The position numbers and the translations under genes were made by a program. From contig CP110630.1 of assembly GCA_026210745.1 (NCBI GenBank), positions 6,696,001-6,760,000 on the forward strand: a stretch of 64,000 nucleotides of DNA. The letters run 5' to 3'. This DNA is from Exobasidium rhododendri. Its lineage: Eukaryota; Basidiomycota; Exobasidiomycetes; Exobasidiales; Exobasidiaceae. The notes below the pieces were generated by a model. That model was not told the origin of the DNA, made no database searches, and saw only the letters and a list, made by a program, of their open reading frames with translations. Of the stretch, positions 19,499-30,842 are shown one piece after another (positions within the stretch are counted from its first letter, which is position 1; each line of letters begins with the position of its first letter).

Positions 19499-20490
19499 AT
19501 GGTCAACACGGCAGTCCGCGGTTACTTGATCGCATACAACATTGCTTCATTCTTTGGATGGGCGCTGATCCTGAGCACACTGCTCAAACACATGATCGTC
19601 GGGCCTCAATTAGCATCTGCGCCTGTCAGATTCAGTGAAAAGCTCCTGCTCTTCCTGCGGCCCATCAAAGTCGCTCTCATTCCTTCTCACGCGGCAACAT
19701 ACTCTCCCATCCTTGCCAAGTACTTGGACAGAGGCGCACTGCTACACACCTTTTCCGGTGGGCTAGTAGCGTTAGTTCAGTCCGGTGCAATTCTAGAAGT
19801 GGTTCACGCTGCTCTTGGATTTGTGAAGAGCCCAGTTCCAACGACGGCTATTCAAGTTGCTTCTAGACTTTGGTTGGTTTGGGGTATCAGTGAAAGGTTC
19901 ACCGAAGCTGCCACCAGTCCATTCTACGCCTCGATGGTCTTTGCTTGGTCTTTGACGGAATGTGTCCGATATCCATTCTACGCAAACGCTCTCATGGGTT
20001 CAGAGAATGAAGCTCTACTCTGGGCAAGGTGAGCGATTGCAGATAGAAAGAGTAACGGCTTTGTAGGGGCGTCTGACTAACAGCCACCTTTCTTCTCCTC
20101 TTCCTTTAAGGTACACTCTTTTCTATGTGTTGTACCCCCTTGGAGCAGCATCAGAAGCCATGCTCATGTTCTTCACGCTGCCTCAAGTGCTGCCCTGGAA
20201 CGATCCCTCCGCCTGGAATGTGCACAACTACTTCACACTCTCTCTCTTTGTTCTATGGTGGCCCGGTGAGTTTCTCGTTTCCTCTAGCCCTCTTGCTTTC
20301 TTGCGTGGGCACATTCACTCACACTTCTCCCTATTTGATACTCGCAGGCCTCTACGTCATGTACAGCCACATGATCAAGCAGAGAAGGAGGTCATTGGGA
20401 AAGGGATTTTGGGGTAATAAGCGCGCGGAAGACAAGAGGAGAGCCGCTATGGACAAGGCAGCCAAAGAAAAGGGTATAAAGAGCAAGTGA
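19499..20490 (+). CDS. PHS1: Very-long-chain (3R)-3-hydroxyacyl-CoA dehydratase
   Basis: Exons 19499-20028, 20111-20265 and 20348-20490 give 275 residues. It is the third enzyme of the ER fatty acid elongation cycle, removing water from 3-hydroxyacyl-CoA for very-long-chain fatty acids and sphingolipids. Family motifs are present: LEVVHAALGFVKSP, SRLWLVWGISE, SLTECVRYPFYA (holding the catalytic Tyr/Glu region) and LFYVLYPLGAASE. Several hydrophobic segments match the six-helix topology. The C-terminus is cytosolic and very basic (MIKQRRRSLGKGF to KEKGIKSK), with a Lys at position -3. The gene is convergent with the sirtuin gene, whose stop lies 146 bases away. Confidence 0.93.
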
Positions 20491-20636
20491 TTCGGACGCA
20501 CGACGGCAAGGTGAAGAAGATGACGATGAAAATGGGTATAAATGTTTGCATTTGATTGGGAAAGCATGCTAATACTGATATTACACGGTCGACTTTCAAA
20601 GAAATATGAGATGGATGATGAGCTTTTGACAAGCGA

Positions 20637-23279
20637 CTAGAGGGACTTTTTGCTTGCTGGTTTGGCAGAGCTGCTTTTCGTACCCTGCATGAACTTTTCT
20701 ATACCTGCTTCCTTCTTCGTGCTTGCCTTTGCCTTTGTGTTCTTCGCAACACCATCGCCCGCTTTCTTTATTGACGCAACACCTTCACCCGCTTTCTTAA
20801 TTGACTTCTGAGATGCGAAGGACGCCTTCTTCACATCGTTGAAGGTGCTCGTCTTTGTGTTGGGCTTCTTGCCTTCTCCTTTCGTCGCAGGTGTGGTACG
20901 TTCCTTGACGGGCGTCGTCTTCTTAGGTGTATTTCCTTTCGGTGTCTGTTGCGATGATGGAGGCGTCACAAGGGCGGCATTTCCTTTGGCCTGTTGACTC
21001 AAAGTTCGCTTACTACCACTTCCCTTCTTGCTCGCCTTCCGCTCCTCCTCCAGCGTCGTGTGCAGGTCCAGCCAAGAGAGCTTTGCGGATGTCAACTCGT
21101 GATTCTCATCCTCTCTCATGTTGAATCCGTTCAGACTGTCTTGACTAGGAAACTTACTCGCTTCCCATAATCCCAGAGCAGACTGCTGAACATCACCTTG
21201 AACCCAAACATCAAAGACGCCCTTCCATTGCGAGGGAGGAACTGGAAAGTCGTAATTGAGCAAAATCGTTCGAATGGGCGCATTAGGATCTACCTCTTCG
21301 TCCTCCTCTTCTGAATCTCCTTCGTCGTCCTCCTCCTCCTCCTTCACCTCCTCTCCATCCTCATTCCTTGCCTTGCTGCTCTCTTTCTTCTTGCTTATCC
21401 TCTTTGCGCAGTCTTCCTCCTCGCTTTCATCACTGCTAGGATACACTCGACGATCGCGGGCATGACAAGCCTTTGCAAATTCTCTCACGATCCTCTTCGT
21501 GCCTGGTACTTTCAGACTCGTGCCAGCTACAATCAGTAGATCAGGAGGCAATGGTTTGAGTCGAGGTGCTTTGGTCTGTCTCTTGTCTGTCGATGAAGTC
21601 CATTGCATGACATCGACGCCGACACGTGCCGTCTCACTCTTGTCTCCTCCGCCCTCTTCACCATCATCAAAAGCATTGGCGAATGCATCATCTGCGGTCT
21701 TTGCTTCCAATATTGGGGCTAGAGTGAGGGCAATCTTCCCTCTGGCTTCCACTTCTCTCTCCTTTCGTTCCTTGCGCTCTCTAGCCATCTTTTCCGCCGA
21801 ACTTTCCGGCACACTGGTCTCATTTGGGTCACGTAGTCCAAGGATGTCTCGCTGAACGCATTCTCCCACCTGTTCAGCACCATCGTTTTGACCATTGTAC
21901 AAGACTACATCCACCTTCATGATTCCCACTCCTCTAGACCGTAGTCCTGCCACTGATCGCACCCTCTCGTAGTCCTCGCATTTCACGCACGAGACTGATT
22001 CGCCCTGTGACAAGAGATCCATCGCTGCCAGTGCTTGATCGGGTGCGTCGGGAGAAAGTTCACGAGGGCATGTCTGTCTTTGAGGTCCAGAGGAAGCCAA
22101 CGACAGATAGATCTTGTGACTACAAACGGCGCATGTCAAAGTCGACAGCGAACCGTGTAGCGGGATCGTACGAGGAAACATGGGGATCTTTTCTGTTTCT
22201 TCCTCCTCCAAGCGTCGCTCAGCTTCCTGTTTCTGTGTAAAGAGTAGGACGGAATCACTCTTACTTCGAGCAAAACCTTGCGTTCGACCGGTTTGCTCCT
22301 TTTGCAAGCCCCTCTTTCGCTTTCCCAGCGCGCGCAAGGTCGCCCTGCTATCCCCAGTCTGTCCAAGACCAAAGGTGAGACCTGCCCTTTGTTCCAGACC
22401 ATCGATGTTCTGTGTGTATACTCTCTGAAGCCGACCTTCCAGATCAAGTCGCTTCAACAAGTGATGGAACGTGGTGGGCGATGCGGCATCTGCCATTGCT
22501 TTGAGCTCGGCAATCATAGAGTAGAAGATGGAAGAGGTCGAGGCGGAAGTAAATAGGCTGGCATCGAAGAGATCTTTCCCACTCGTCAGACCAGCGTTGG
22601 GGTGCTTTTCTTTCAGCTTCCGAAATAGACCCGCAGTCGATCGAAAATCGGGAATGTTAGCAGGTGAAGAGACGGAAATGCCAGCACCACAAATCACAGT
22701 GATCCTTCGTGCACCAGCTACGGCCTCCCACACTCTTGCCAGGTCTCGATCTGCATTGACGGATCTTCTTCCAAAAGGTGGAATGGGTATATCGACCGGC
22801 ACATCGTAGTGAATAGCGGCAGGGTCTTCTGAGAGGGTAGATTCCGGCAGACGATTTGCTGCTTTGCCGCAAGACCAGGCGGGAGAATCAACTTCTACTT
22901 CTATGAACGGCTCCGGTTTCAGTGCCGTGCTGCGAGCGCTTTTGGCGCAGTTGCTAGCATTGTAGCTATCCGAGCGTACGGTAGATGCCGGAGTGGAGAG
23001 AACTTCCCTTTTGAGACTCGAATCAGAGGAGCATACCGAAGTGGCAGGAGTGCAAGAGCGTGAAGATCGAAGCTCTCGAGTGGAAGGGTGAAACATGGAA
23101 GTAGACCTACCCATCACTCTTTTCGTCCTGCCGATCGGAGCATCGATCTGTCCTTGAAGGTCTTCATTCTTTTGATGTACGGTGTCGTTTGCTGGAAGAG
23201 CAATTACGTCGGCCGTGAGAGCAGGTCCGTTTGGCTGTGGCAGGCTTGCAGGCTTTGTGGGATGGCTGATGACGAGCAT
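20637..23279 (-). CDS. Sirtuin, Hst3/Hst4-like histone deacetylase
   Basis: A single exon of 880 residues. The catalytic domain starts near residue 180: ITVICGAGISVSSPANIPDFRS (about 193-214, split by the NAD-binding GAGIS), then TQNIDGLEQRAG, then the catalytic His in PLHGSLSTLTC. Zinc ligands are TCAVC and SCVKC, with a ~45-residue insertion between the pairs. VVLYNG replaces the usual VFFGE, typical of the Hst3/Hst4 branch, which removes acetyl from histone H3 Lys56. PDLLIVAGTSLKVPG closes the fold. Extra parts are a Ser-rich N-terminus of about 180 residues, an acidic block (EEEEDDEGDSEEEDEE) and a Lys-rich tail with repeated IKKAGEGVA/IKKAGDGVA. The basic tail may bind DNA or act as a nuclear signal. 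The branch assignment is less certain than the family. Confidence 0.88.
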   Translation of the reverse strand: MLVISHPTKPASLPQPNGPALTADVIALPANDTVHQKNEDLQGQIDAPIGRTKRVMGRSTSMFHPSTRELRSSRSCTPATSVCSSDSSLKREVLSTPASTVRSDSYNASNCAKSARSTALKPEPFIEVEVDSPAWSCGKAANRLPESTLSEDPAAIHYDVPVDIPIPPFGRRSVNADRDLARVWEAVAGARRITVICGAGISVSSPANIPDFRSTAGLFRKLKEKHPNAGLTSGKDLFDASLFTSASTSSIFYSMIAELKAMADAASPTTFHHLLKRLDLEGRLQRVYTQNIDGLEQRAGLTFGLGQTGDSRATLRALGKRKRGLQKEQTGRTQGFARSKSDSVLLFTQKQEAERRLEEEETEKIPMFPRTIPLHGSLSTLTCAVCSHKIYLSLASSGPQRQTCPRELSPDAPDQALAAMDLLSQGESVSCVKCEDYERVRSVAGLRSRGVGIMKVDVVLYNGQNDGAEQVGECVQRDILGLRDPNETSVPESSAEKMARERKERKEREVEARGKIALTLAPILEAKTADDAFANAFDDGEEGGGDKSETARVGVDVMQWTSSTDKRQTKAPRLKPLPPDLLIVAGTSLKVPGTKRIVREFAKACHARDRRVYPSSDESEEEDCAKRISKKKESSKARNEDGEEVKEEEEDDEGDSEEEDEEVDPNAPIRTILLNYDFPVPPSQWKGVFDVWVQGDVQQSALGLWEASKFPSQDSLNGFNMREDENHELTSAKLSWLDLHTTLEEERKASKKGSGSKRTLSQQAKGNAALVTPPSSQQTPKGNTPKKTTPVKERTTPATKGEGKKPNTKTSTFNDVKKASFASQKSIKKAGEGVASIKKAGDGVAKNTKAKASTKKEAGIEKFMQGTKSSSAKPASKKSL

Positions 23280-23712
23280 GTTGGTGTCACGATATTAGCT
23301 AAGTAAGATGAAGCATCACCTGGACGAAGAAGTGTGAAGATTTATACGGATGTATGAAACTGAGCTGTCGATATCCTATTAGCAAGCGCCGCTGGTGTGA
23401 GGTGTAAGTGGTGGCGGGATGTCGAGATGACGCTTTTGTCGTTCCTTGCTAAAGAGGTCTTGCGTGACAAGTGGGTGTGAGAGCAGGTCCTAGATAGGTG
23501 GGATTTCTTGAGGCCCATGCAATCCTGCAACCTTGAATGCGCCTTGATGAGACGCGATGCGCGTGCGAGATTCTCGACTCACGTGCTGATGGAGCGATCA
23601 CCTTGACACGGCTTGCTCCACCTCTCCTACTCTCGTTGGCCTCCCAAAGATACTGCTCGTTGTGCCTATCCAACTCTTTGCGCCCATTTGAGTCAGATAC
23701 GCACTCTCAACA
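23280..23712. other. Divergent promoter space, 433 bases
   Basis: This lies between the sirtuin gene (minus) and the small orphan gene (plus). It contains one CACGTG at about 23582 and otherwise no recognisable signal. Confidence 0.4.
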
Positions 23713-24379
23713 ATGATCTCTCGAAACGTAATCAAGCAAGTTATCACGCTTCCCAGAGGTGTGAGGTTGTTGCGCACCAGTAGCGTCTGTCAAGAGGGCA
23801 GCAGTGACCGACTATCACCCACGCATGATTCGCGTACCTCTCCTCGCAACAAATCTACGCCTGATCATCCGGGCTATACATCAGCCGATACGCCTGTGTC
23901 GAGTGCCCACCCTTCTACCATGCCCAAACCCAGCGCTACTGCCCAAGTTTCAAGGTAAGCTTTTGCCAGAAGAGTCGAGTATGAAATTCAACATTGCCCA
24001 ATTTTAACAAACAACTTCTTCGGCGTGTGTCGACACACTCTTTCTGTGTTCTCCCTTTAGTGACAACACACAGGCAAGCACCCGCTCATCTCCGCCACAC
24101 CAGGGAATCGCCGAAATGGCAAAGGGCGCTGAGACGTGAGCATACAGCGAGGTCAAGACAGCTATTGTGCAGGTCCTAATGACAGTTTCAACTACCTTAT
24201 CTTTCTCTCTTCTCAGAGGAGGATCTAACGCCGTCACTCCAGAGGAGCGAAACGTCAAAGGCTGGGGACCTAATTCAAAGAGTGCTGAATTCAATCCTAC
24301 CGAAGGGAAGAGGAAGCCAGTCCTGGACGGTGGTAGCAATGAAGGAGGTTTCGATAGCAAGGGCAACAGCAAGACGTAA
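23713..24379 (+). CDS. Small orphan protein, probably mitochondrial
   Basis: Exons 23713-23954, 24061-24135 and 24217-24379 join in phase to 159 residues. The N-terminus MISRNVIKQVITLPRGVRLL is amphipathic with Arg and Lys and no acid, as in mitochondrial presequences, followed by LRTSSV, a plausible cleavage region. The middle is a long Ser/Thr/Pro linker with no predicted fold. The C-terminal third, coded by exon 3, looks most constrained: AVTPEERNVKGWGPNSKSAEF and then NPTEGKRKPVLDGG. I do not recognise it. All introns have consensus borders, which supports a real gene. Location is inferred from the leader only. Confidence 0.6.
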
Positions 24380-24597
24380 TTAGAAAAAAAAGTCGAATAG
24401 AACCGTCTCGTTTCCACCACTGTCAATACCGTCCTTTCTGCTTATCATGTCTCGTTGAAAGCAATCTATCGACACAGTTTTTGAAGCTGTCCTTTCATCT
24501 CTCTATTCGACGGCAGTGATTATTGTCCAGGATAAAGGTAAAAGTACAAGCAGGCTACTAAGAGAAGAATTGGAGGACTTTGTGGGTATCTTGTAGC

Positions 24598-27500
24598 TCA
24601 ATACCTCGGTGAAGTAATGAGAGGCGTCTTTGGTGGTAAAGGGGGTGGTGGCATGGCAGAGGAGGGCCCACTCGAGCTCGGCCTTTCATCTGCCCAATTA
24701 TAAGAAGCAATCTTGGGTGCCCATGAGCTGTCTGTGCCTGTAAAGGAAAGATTCTCCAGCGGTGGTAGCCCGGATGATGAAGAACCTATTGTGGGGGAGG
24801 AAAAGGTGTGTGAATGGGAAACAGCTCGTGCTTGACCACTTGCTGCTCCAGTAGAAGAGTTGCTGGGTGGGAAGGCACCCTGTTGAAGTGGTACCGTGCT
24901 TGTTTGCACCGGCGTGGTACTATTCTGTTGCCATGCGGTACGAACGCCATTCTGATAATTCATGGCGTACGTTGGTTTAGGACTTGCCATTGTCGCATTC
25001 GGTGCCATTGAATGACGATAAGAAATGGAAGGAGACGCAGCAGCAACAGCAGCAGAAGCACTGCCAGAGGAGATAGCAGTGAAATCAGTCTGCTCTGCGG
25101 CTGCTTGTCGATCTTTCGCCTCATAATACAATCTCATTTGTTCCTTTTCGGAGATGCCAGGGCCTTTGGCGGTTGTAGGAGTGATCAGGGAAGGTGTGGG
25201 AGGAGCGGAGGACACTGACTGAAGCCGGTTCTGTTCTGGGGCAAAGCTGCTGCCGTTGATCGTACTTCCTTGCGACTGATAGCGATCAACAGCGTCCTGA
25301 GCCGCCTGAAATCTGGCTAGTTGCGCCTTCTCACTTAGGACTGGTGGCGGTGACGAAGAAACGAAGCGAGGAGGACTTTCACCTCGACGCACATTGTTGC
25401 TGTTGAGCGGTGCAGATCCACCAGCGGCGACTGAAATCATTCCTTGACTGGTAGATTGTTGATTCTGTATGTGTCTTTCCGTTTCCGCCTTTGCTTCGTC
25501 GAACAGGCGCTTCTTTTCCATTTCTGCAGAGGGAAAGGCGCCGGGTGGCGTAGGCATGGACAGGGCAGATGCTGTCGTGGGGCCAAGCAGCGGTCGATTG
25601 ATGAGGGGGGAGCTGTTTGTCGAGAAGGGCGCTTGAACACTCCTCGGCCCCGGCAATTCGTCTGTAGGACTATCGAGCCAATAGATACCGCTGCTTCTTC
25701 GAGTGTTTGGATTAGACTGGACAGAAGACCGCTGTTGCCCTTGACTGACGTTACCTTCCCCTGCTCTCTCGTCGGGGAAAGAGACACCTTGCGTGTAGCC
25801 TCTTTGGTAAGTCTCAGCTTCCCTCCTTGCTCTTTCGTAGAGAGTCCTCTTCTCCTCTTCCGCATTAGAAGTCCTTGTCGGCGTCGAGTTCCATGCACCT
25901 CTGGAGACTGGTGTCCCTGTTCGAGAATTGTTGGCAGACGGTGGGAGAGAAGCATCTGCAGCGCCTCCTGCCCAAGCCTGTATTTGCGCTTGAGCTCTCC
26001 TTTCGTCTGCTTTACGCTGATTCCTCTCTGCCTGTTGTTGTGCTCTTTGGTACAGCCTTTCCTTTTCTTCTTCTTGCTGCCGTCGAAATGCAGCGTCGAC
26101 TTGCGGTGACCGAGTAGCTGGCATGGATTGACGTTGCTGCTGCAGTAGGGATGATTGAACGTCTGATCGAGCATCTTCAGGAATAGCTTCAAAGCGAGAT
26201 CGAGCGGCGCCAGAAGGTGGCGGTGTACTAATTCCCCTTGTGGAGGCTATCGTGCTGTAGTCGACACCCAAGGCAAGAGCGCTGTGAGGGCTTTCTGTTT
26301 GATAGTGTGACAAAGCTGCTCTTTCGGTTGTGGAGAGAGCTCCTTCGCCGTGATCGTACAGACTGGGTGGACCGGCAAATGCAGATCGTGGCGCTTCTGT
26401 TGGGTCCACTTCGTACGTCGGACCACCACCATACGATCCATAGTCGAAGATCTGGCCTGGAACACCCCTCCCCGCCATCCCGGGTCCAGAGAAGTTCGTC
26501 ATAACGGTATCTCGCCTTCTGACTCCACTTGCAGGAGCGTTGTTGTAGCTGCCATAACCGCCACCACTCCCATTCGCACTGATCGTACTGCCTCCAAAGG
26601 AAGCGGATCGAGAAGGGGCTGGCTTTGCAATGCCAGTGCGACTGACGACTTGCGGTGAGCTCTCATCTTCGTCCTCAATAGTCAGTTCTCTTTCAGACAG
26701 ACCTTCTACGAATCCAATCTTGCGTATCATCTCAGTACTGTTCAGTCGGAGGAAGGTCGTCATGACCATAGGAACGTGATCGATAACGATCGGCGACTTG
26801 GATATGTCGACATAGACTCGCATGGTGTAGCTGACTTCGATGTGCTTCCCAGTGGAAATCGTCATGAGAGCGTGACTCTTCGGTATCGTACACTCCAAGT
26901 CAAAATTCATCGAGTCACCCTTGTACAGCTTTTTGCCCACTTGCTTTGCCTTTTGCGTGACAATCTCAACGTGTTGCATGGCCGGCTTCGTCTCGTTTGC
27001 TGCGTTGCTTGTCAATGCCATTCGATTGGATGACTTTACTCCATGGAAAGTGACAGTCTCCTTTATGGAGAATGCTACCGATTTGATTTTTGCTGGTTCT
27101 ACTCGATTACTCATGACGATGATCTTCACCTTCACCTTATCTCCCGGTGAATAGCAATTGCGTTCTCTTCTCAATTTGGCCCTCAACAGTCCCTTTTCTC
27201 CGGAGTGCAGGTCGGGCTGATTGTAGATCGGCCACGTCGAGTGCAGCTCATGCTTCTCTATAATGATGGGGTGCACCGACTGAATGACAGATACCGTCTC
27301 TTCTCTCCTGAACATACTCTTGGGCATCTTGACACACAGGCTGGAGACTACTTCGTATGAGATTCCACTCTGTTTGTCTAATTTGCATGTGGGTGGAAGT
27401 CCTTCCGGTATAGCAATTCGAAATGGAAAGTCGGCTGTCTGCAGTACTTCCCAGTTGTTTCCATCTTTGTCTGCCTCTCGATCTCCTTTGCCTCCTCCTG

Positions 27501-27842
27501 GAAGAGCAGCCCAAACACTAATCGCAGAAAAGATAGCGAAGTGCGTTAGTGATTGCTATTGATCCGGGATAAGACAAAGGACGGGGAGGAGCCCACTCAC
27601 TCTATCGGGCCTTTCCCAATCAATTCTCCCCAATTTGCCCCTCCCGCAACACTCTCCAGCTTCCTCAATTCAATTCGAAGCCATCTTGCTTTGAGACCTT
27701 TACTACCTAGGCGAACTTCTATCGAGCCAGAAATATGGGCGGCATTTCGACTGGTGGACTGGGACGCAGGAATACCTGGATACCCTAAGACAAAGTCGAG
27801 ATGAGGGAGAGGTCGTATTGACAGCTTAGTCTGACTTGACAT
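24598..27842 (-). CDS. Alpha-arrestin-like trafficking adaptor
   Basis: Exons 27842-27601 and 27517-24598 (83-base intron) give 1053 residues. The first ~370 residues are an arrestin N/C pair: SIEVRLGSKGLKARWLRIEL, then LRRERNCYSPGDKVKVKIIV, FSIKETVTFHG and a basic, conserved IEVSYTMRVYVDIS strand. Such proteins recruit Rsp5-type ubiquitin ligases to membrane transporters. I found no clear PPxY motif in the tail, only looser Pro-rich and xPRY sequences, so ligase recruitment is not proven. The long tail is Ser/Gln/Ala rich and contains five copies of a helical motif of the type EK-x-(R/L)-L(Y/F)-x2-A-x3-AE (coding positions near 26050, 25830, 25490, 25300 and 25130). The exon junction was confirmed by the in-phase continuation GKGPID-VWAALPGG. 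Confidence 0.8.
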
Positions 27843-28243
27843 TTCTCAAGATGCAAGTGACCAACAGTCATGGACAAAGATCAGGAAGTCGAAGAATCTT
27901 TTTTGATGCTCTGGAGTAGCAACAAGCAAGGATGTTTTCTTTTTACTACAAAGAAACTCAGAATCCATTTTCGGTGGCTGATGCGTCTCTATTGTACCCA
28001 TAGTGGGGTCGGTCCTTGGCAGTGAGATCGCCACAGCCTTTGCGAAATAAGACACTAAAAAGACCACGCGAGCGAACAGGATCTGAGAAGGCCAAACCCA
28101 AGAGAGACACAAAGCACAGCACGTGGGCATGTGTTCCTTTCTTCGTCTTGCTCCCAAAAGTGAAAGAAAGAAAGAGCTGGCAAGGGCTCGAGTCTTACAG
28201 CAACGGTCGATTTCTTCCATCAATACATCACATATCCGCAAAG
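27843..28243. promoter_or_regulatory. Divergent promoter space, arrestin/NDK
   Basis: 401 bases between two divergent genes. A CACGTG box lies near 28119, about 125 bases before the NDK start codon. No other feature was seen. Confidence 0.35.
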
Positions 28244-28998
28244 ATGGCTACTGAACAAAGTAAGTCAGACAAGGTGTGATCAGCAGATGGAAGCCTGATC
28301 TGACACTAGCATCGCTGGTTACTTCACTCTGTAGCTTACATTATGGTCAAGCCCGACGGTGTCCAGAGAGGACTCGTTGGAGAAATCATTGGTCGATTTG
28401 AAAGGAGAGGTGAGAGGCGATCGGAACGGCTTGCAAGAGGTACAAGTAAAGCACTAAAGCACATTTCCACATTCTCTCTCATTCAGGTTACCAAATTGCC
28501 AACATCAAATTTGTGCACGCCTCTGAAGAGCACTTGGAGAAGCACTACGCCGACCTCAAGGGCAAGCCTTTCTTCCCTGGTCTAGTCAAGTACATGGCAT
28601 CAGGACCCGTCTGTGCTCTCGTCTTCCAAGGTGTGTAGTATTGGGTGTTAGCGGCGCACGGCTGATTACATTGCTGATGCGAATTGCACTGTGGATTCAC
28701 AGGAAAGGATGTTGTAAAGCAAGGTCGAGTCCTTTTGGGAGCCACCAACCCTCTTTCGTCGGCCCCGGGAACTATCCGAGGAGACTAGTGAGTGATGAAG
28801 AACCTCATCTTCGATTTGAGGGCAGGTCAACTGAAGCTGTTGTCCATCTTTTCTATCAGCGCCATCGACGTCGGCAGAAACATCTGCCATGGAAGCGACT
28901 CTGTTGAATCGGCCAAGCACGAAATTGCTCTTTGGTTCGGTGAACAAAGCCCCACTGTGCCATACAAGCTCGTCACCGACTCCTGGGTGTACGAGTAG
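28244..28998 (+). CDS. YNK1: Nucleoside diphosphate kinase
   Basis: Five exons: 28244-28259 (only 16 bases), 28335-28409, 28487-28630, 28703-28787 and 28860-28998, giving 152 residues, the normal length. The enzyme moves the gamma phosphate from ATP to other nucleoside diphosphates through a phosphohistidine. That His is in NICHGSDS (about H117). Other hallmarks are [18 protein letters not shown] at the start, [14 protein letters not shown] and [20 protein letters not shown]. The C-terminus SWVYE is typical of eukaryotic NDK. It is cytosolic, without a leader. All four introns are short, and the split codons restore conserved residues at every junction. Confidence 0.97.
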
Positions 28999-29428
28999 AG
29001 TTGTCTATTGATTCTTTCTTCATGTACCGACATTGAGAACGGCTGGAATAGAAATCTGAACTGGCAAATCTAGAAAGCTGCTTTGGCTAGAGAAGATGGA
29101 CGACGGTATTGATCGCTCATGTGTGTGCCTTTTCCACCTTCTCTGATGAGGAAGGAATTCTTCGTGGGCGAAAAAAGCTTATCACACAAATAAAGACTGA
29201 GAGGTGATGAAGTGATACTGATTATAGAGAGTTTTGCTTTGGCAAGTGAAGCAGATATTCGTGCGAATCTACTGTCACAAAACAAAGAAAGTACAGGTAG
29301 AGGAAGCGTCTATGAATGTCGGAAAAAGAAGTTGGAAATTTGACCCATGCAGGCGTCAAAGCCCCTTCCTTTATGAATGTGCGAGCCCTTCCGCCTTGAC
29401 TAGTATGAATGCAGAGAGGGACAGCTGC
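28999..29428. other. Convergent intergenic region, 430 bases
   Basis: This holds the 3' flanks of NDK and cytochrome c. Frames of 70-130 codons on both strands are shadows or untranslated sequence. Nothing else was seen. Confidence 0.4.
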
Positions 29429-29916
29429 TTACTTGGTGTTCTCCTGCAACCAAGTGATGAGATCGTTGCGGTCCTTTGCCTTCTTCAAACCAGCAAAGGC
29501 CATCTTTGTACCGGGAATGTACTTCTTTGGGTTCTCGAGGTAGTCGAAGAGTGTGTCGGTCTCCCAGTGGACTCCCTTGGACTTGTTGGCCGAAGAGTAC
29601 GAGTATCCGTCAACCTGACCACTTTGTCTGCCAAATAGACCCTTAATTAGAAGAAGAAAAGGTGTAAATGTCAGCCACTGGTCTAATAACGGATCTTGTT
29701 TTTTTTTTGGTAAGACTTACGTGCAAGCTGGGTCCGACGAGGTTCTTTCCTGCCTCGGTGGTGTGGCATTGAGCACATCGTGTCTTGAAGAGACTGGAAG
29801 AAGAGTGGCGAGGCGTCGATAGTCGAGATTAGTACTATGTAACGGCGTCTTGACTCCATCGCCCCAGAGAGGACTCACCCTGCACCCTTCTTTGCGTCGC
29901 CTGATTCGAAACCCAT
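29429..29916 (-). CDS. CYC1: Cytochrome c
   Basis: Exons 29916-29879, 29793-29721 and 29641-29429 give 107 residues. It carries electrons from complex III to complex IV in the mitochondrial intermembrane space. The haem attachment motif is CAQCH (in [15 protein letters not shown]), followed by [17 protein letters not shown]. The axial Met is in [12 protein letters not shown], and the C-terminal helix is [15 protein letters not shown]. There is no presequence, as expected for this protein. The first exon codes only [12 protein letters not shown] plus part of a glycine codon. Each exon is too short to stand out as a long open frame, so splicing was reconstructed from conservation. Confidence 0.97.
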
Positions 29917-30842
29917 TATGATTAGTGTGGAAGGCTATAGTGTGTGTGGAAAAGTAGAAGAGGAGAAGCGAAGGAGGAGGTGGTGGAGAGTGTTGAAGAT
30001 GGAGAGGCGGAAGAATCGGAATGTGTGTACCAAACCAACGAAAAAAGAATAAATATTGTCGAATAAAATCCAAGGAAGATTTGTGAGCAAATCAATGGGA
30101 AAGTGACGCGTGAGCCAGGTTGGAGGCAAGTCGAAATGTAATAAAGAAATTTCAGCCCAATAGTAGAAGGGCGTTTAGTAATGTAGACAGTCAATGGCCG
30201 GGCGAGGTCGAGGGTCGAGGTAATCAAGGTGAGGGACGCGGGATGAGAAGGAGAGAGAACGAGGGAAGAGACTGTCAGCAGCTATGTCAATCAAAAAAAG
30301 GAAAACCTGCAACGCTCACCTGTGGCGGGGGAGAGATGCTGTGTGCAGAAGAAAGCTTTACGATGAAAGTAGACGTAGATGCAGTGGAGAAATTGTAGAG
30401 AAGCAAAGCCTCTTTATCACCCTCACCGAGAAGCTTGATTCCTCTCTCCTTCCTGGCATAATTCCAAGGAAATTTCTTTTGGATTCTAATAATTCACCCG
30501 CTTTGGATACCATTAGTAACGATCCCTCCTCTGCTTACCTCCAAGGACGAATACCGGAAATGCACAGTTGATAATCTAAGCACTTATCACGGCAAATTGG
30601 CCCCCGAGGCTGTCCGAGCTTGAGCCAATAGAGGCTTCCTCGTTAGTAAAGGCGTGTCGAATGCCCGAGGCTACCCGTCCAGAGTCCACGCGAGACCAAC
30701 ACTACGCGCTCGGACCACCCCTTGCACTGCCATCTTCCGTTCACACTAAAGTCGAGATTGCATTTCGGAGCGTCATCAAATCATGCCTAGACACACACGT
30801 AGGTGCCGGCGATCATAGGGTACATAGACACCATAGAAGTCT
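29917..30842. promoter_or_regulatory. Divergent promoter region, cytochrome c/esterase, 926 bases
   Basis: A long divergent space. CCAAT pentamers occur at about 30157 and 30623. The HAP complex that binds CCAAT regulates cytochrome c in fungi, which makes the first one plausible. Open frames of 60-100 codons here carry no domain and are probably chance. No RNA gene was seen. Confidence 0.35.

Noticed and set aside
29934-30571. Several 60-100-codon frames on both strands between cytochrome c and the esterase
   Set aside because: They lack domains, splice logic and family resemblance, and were treated as promoter and leader sequence.
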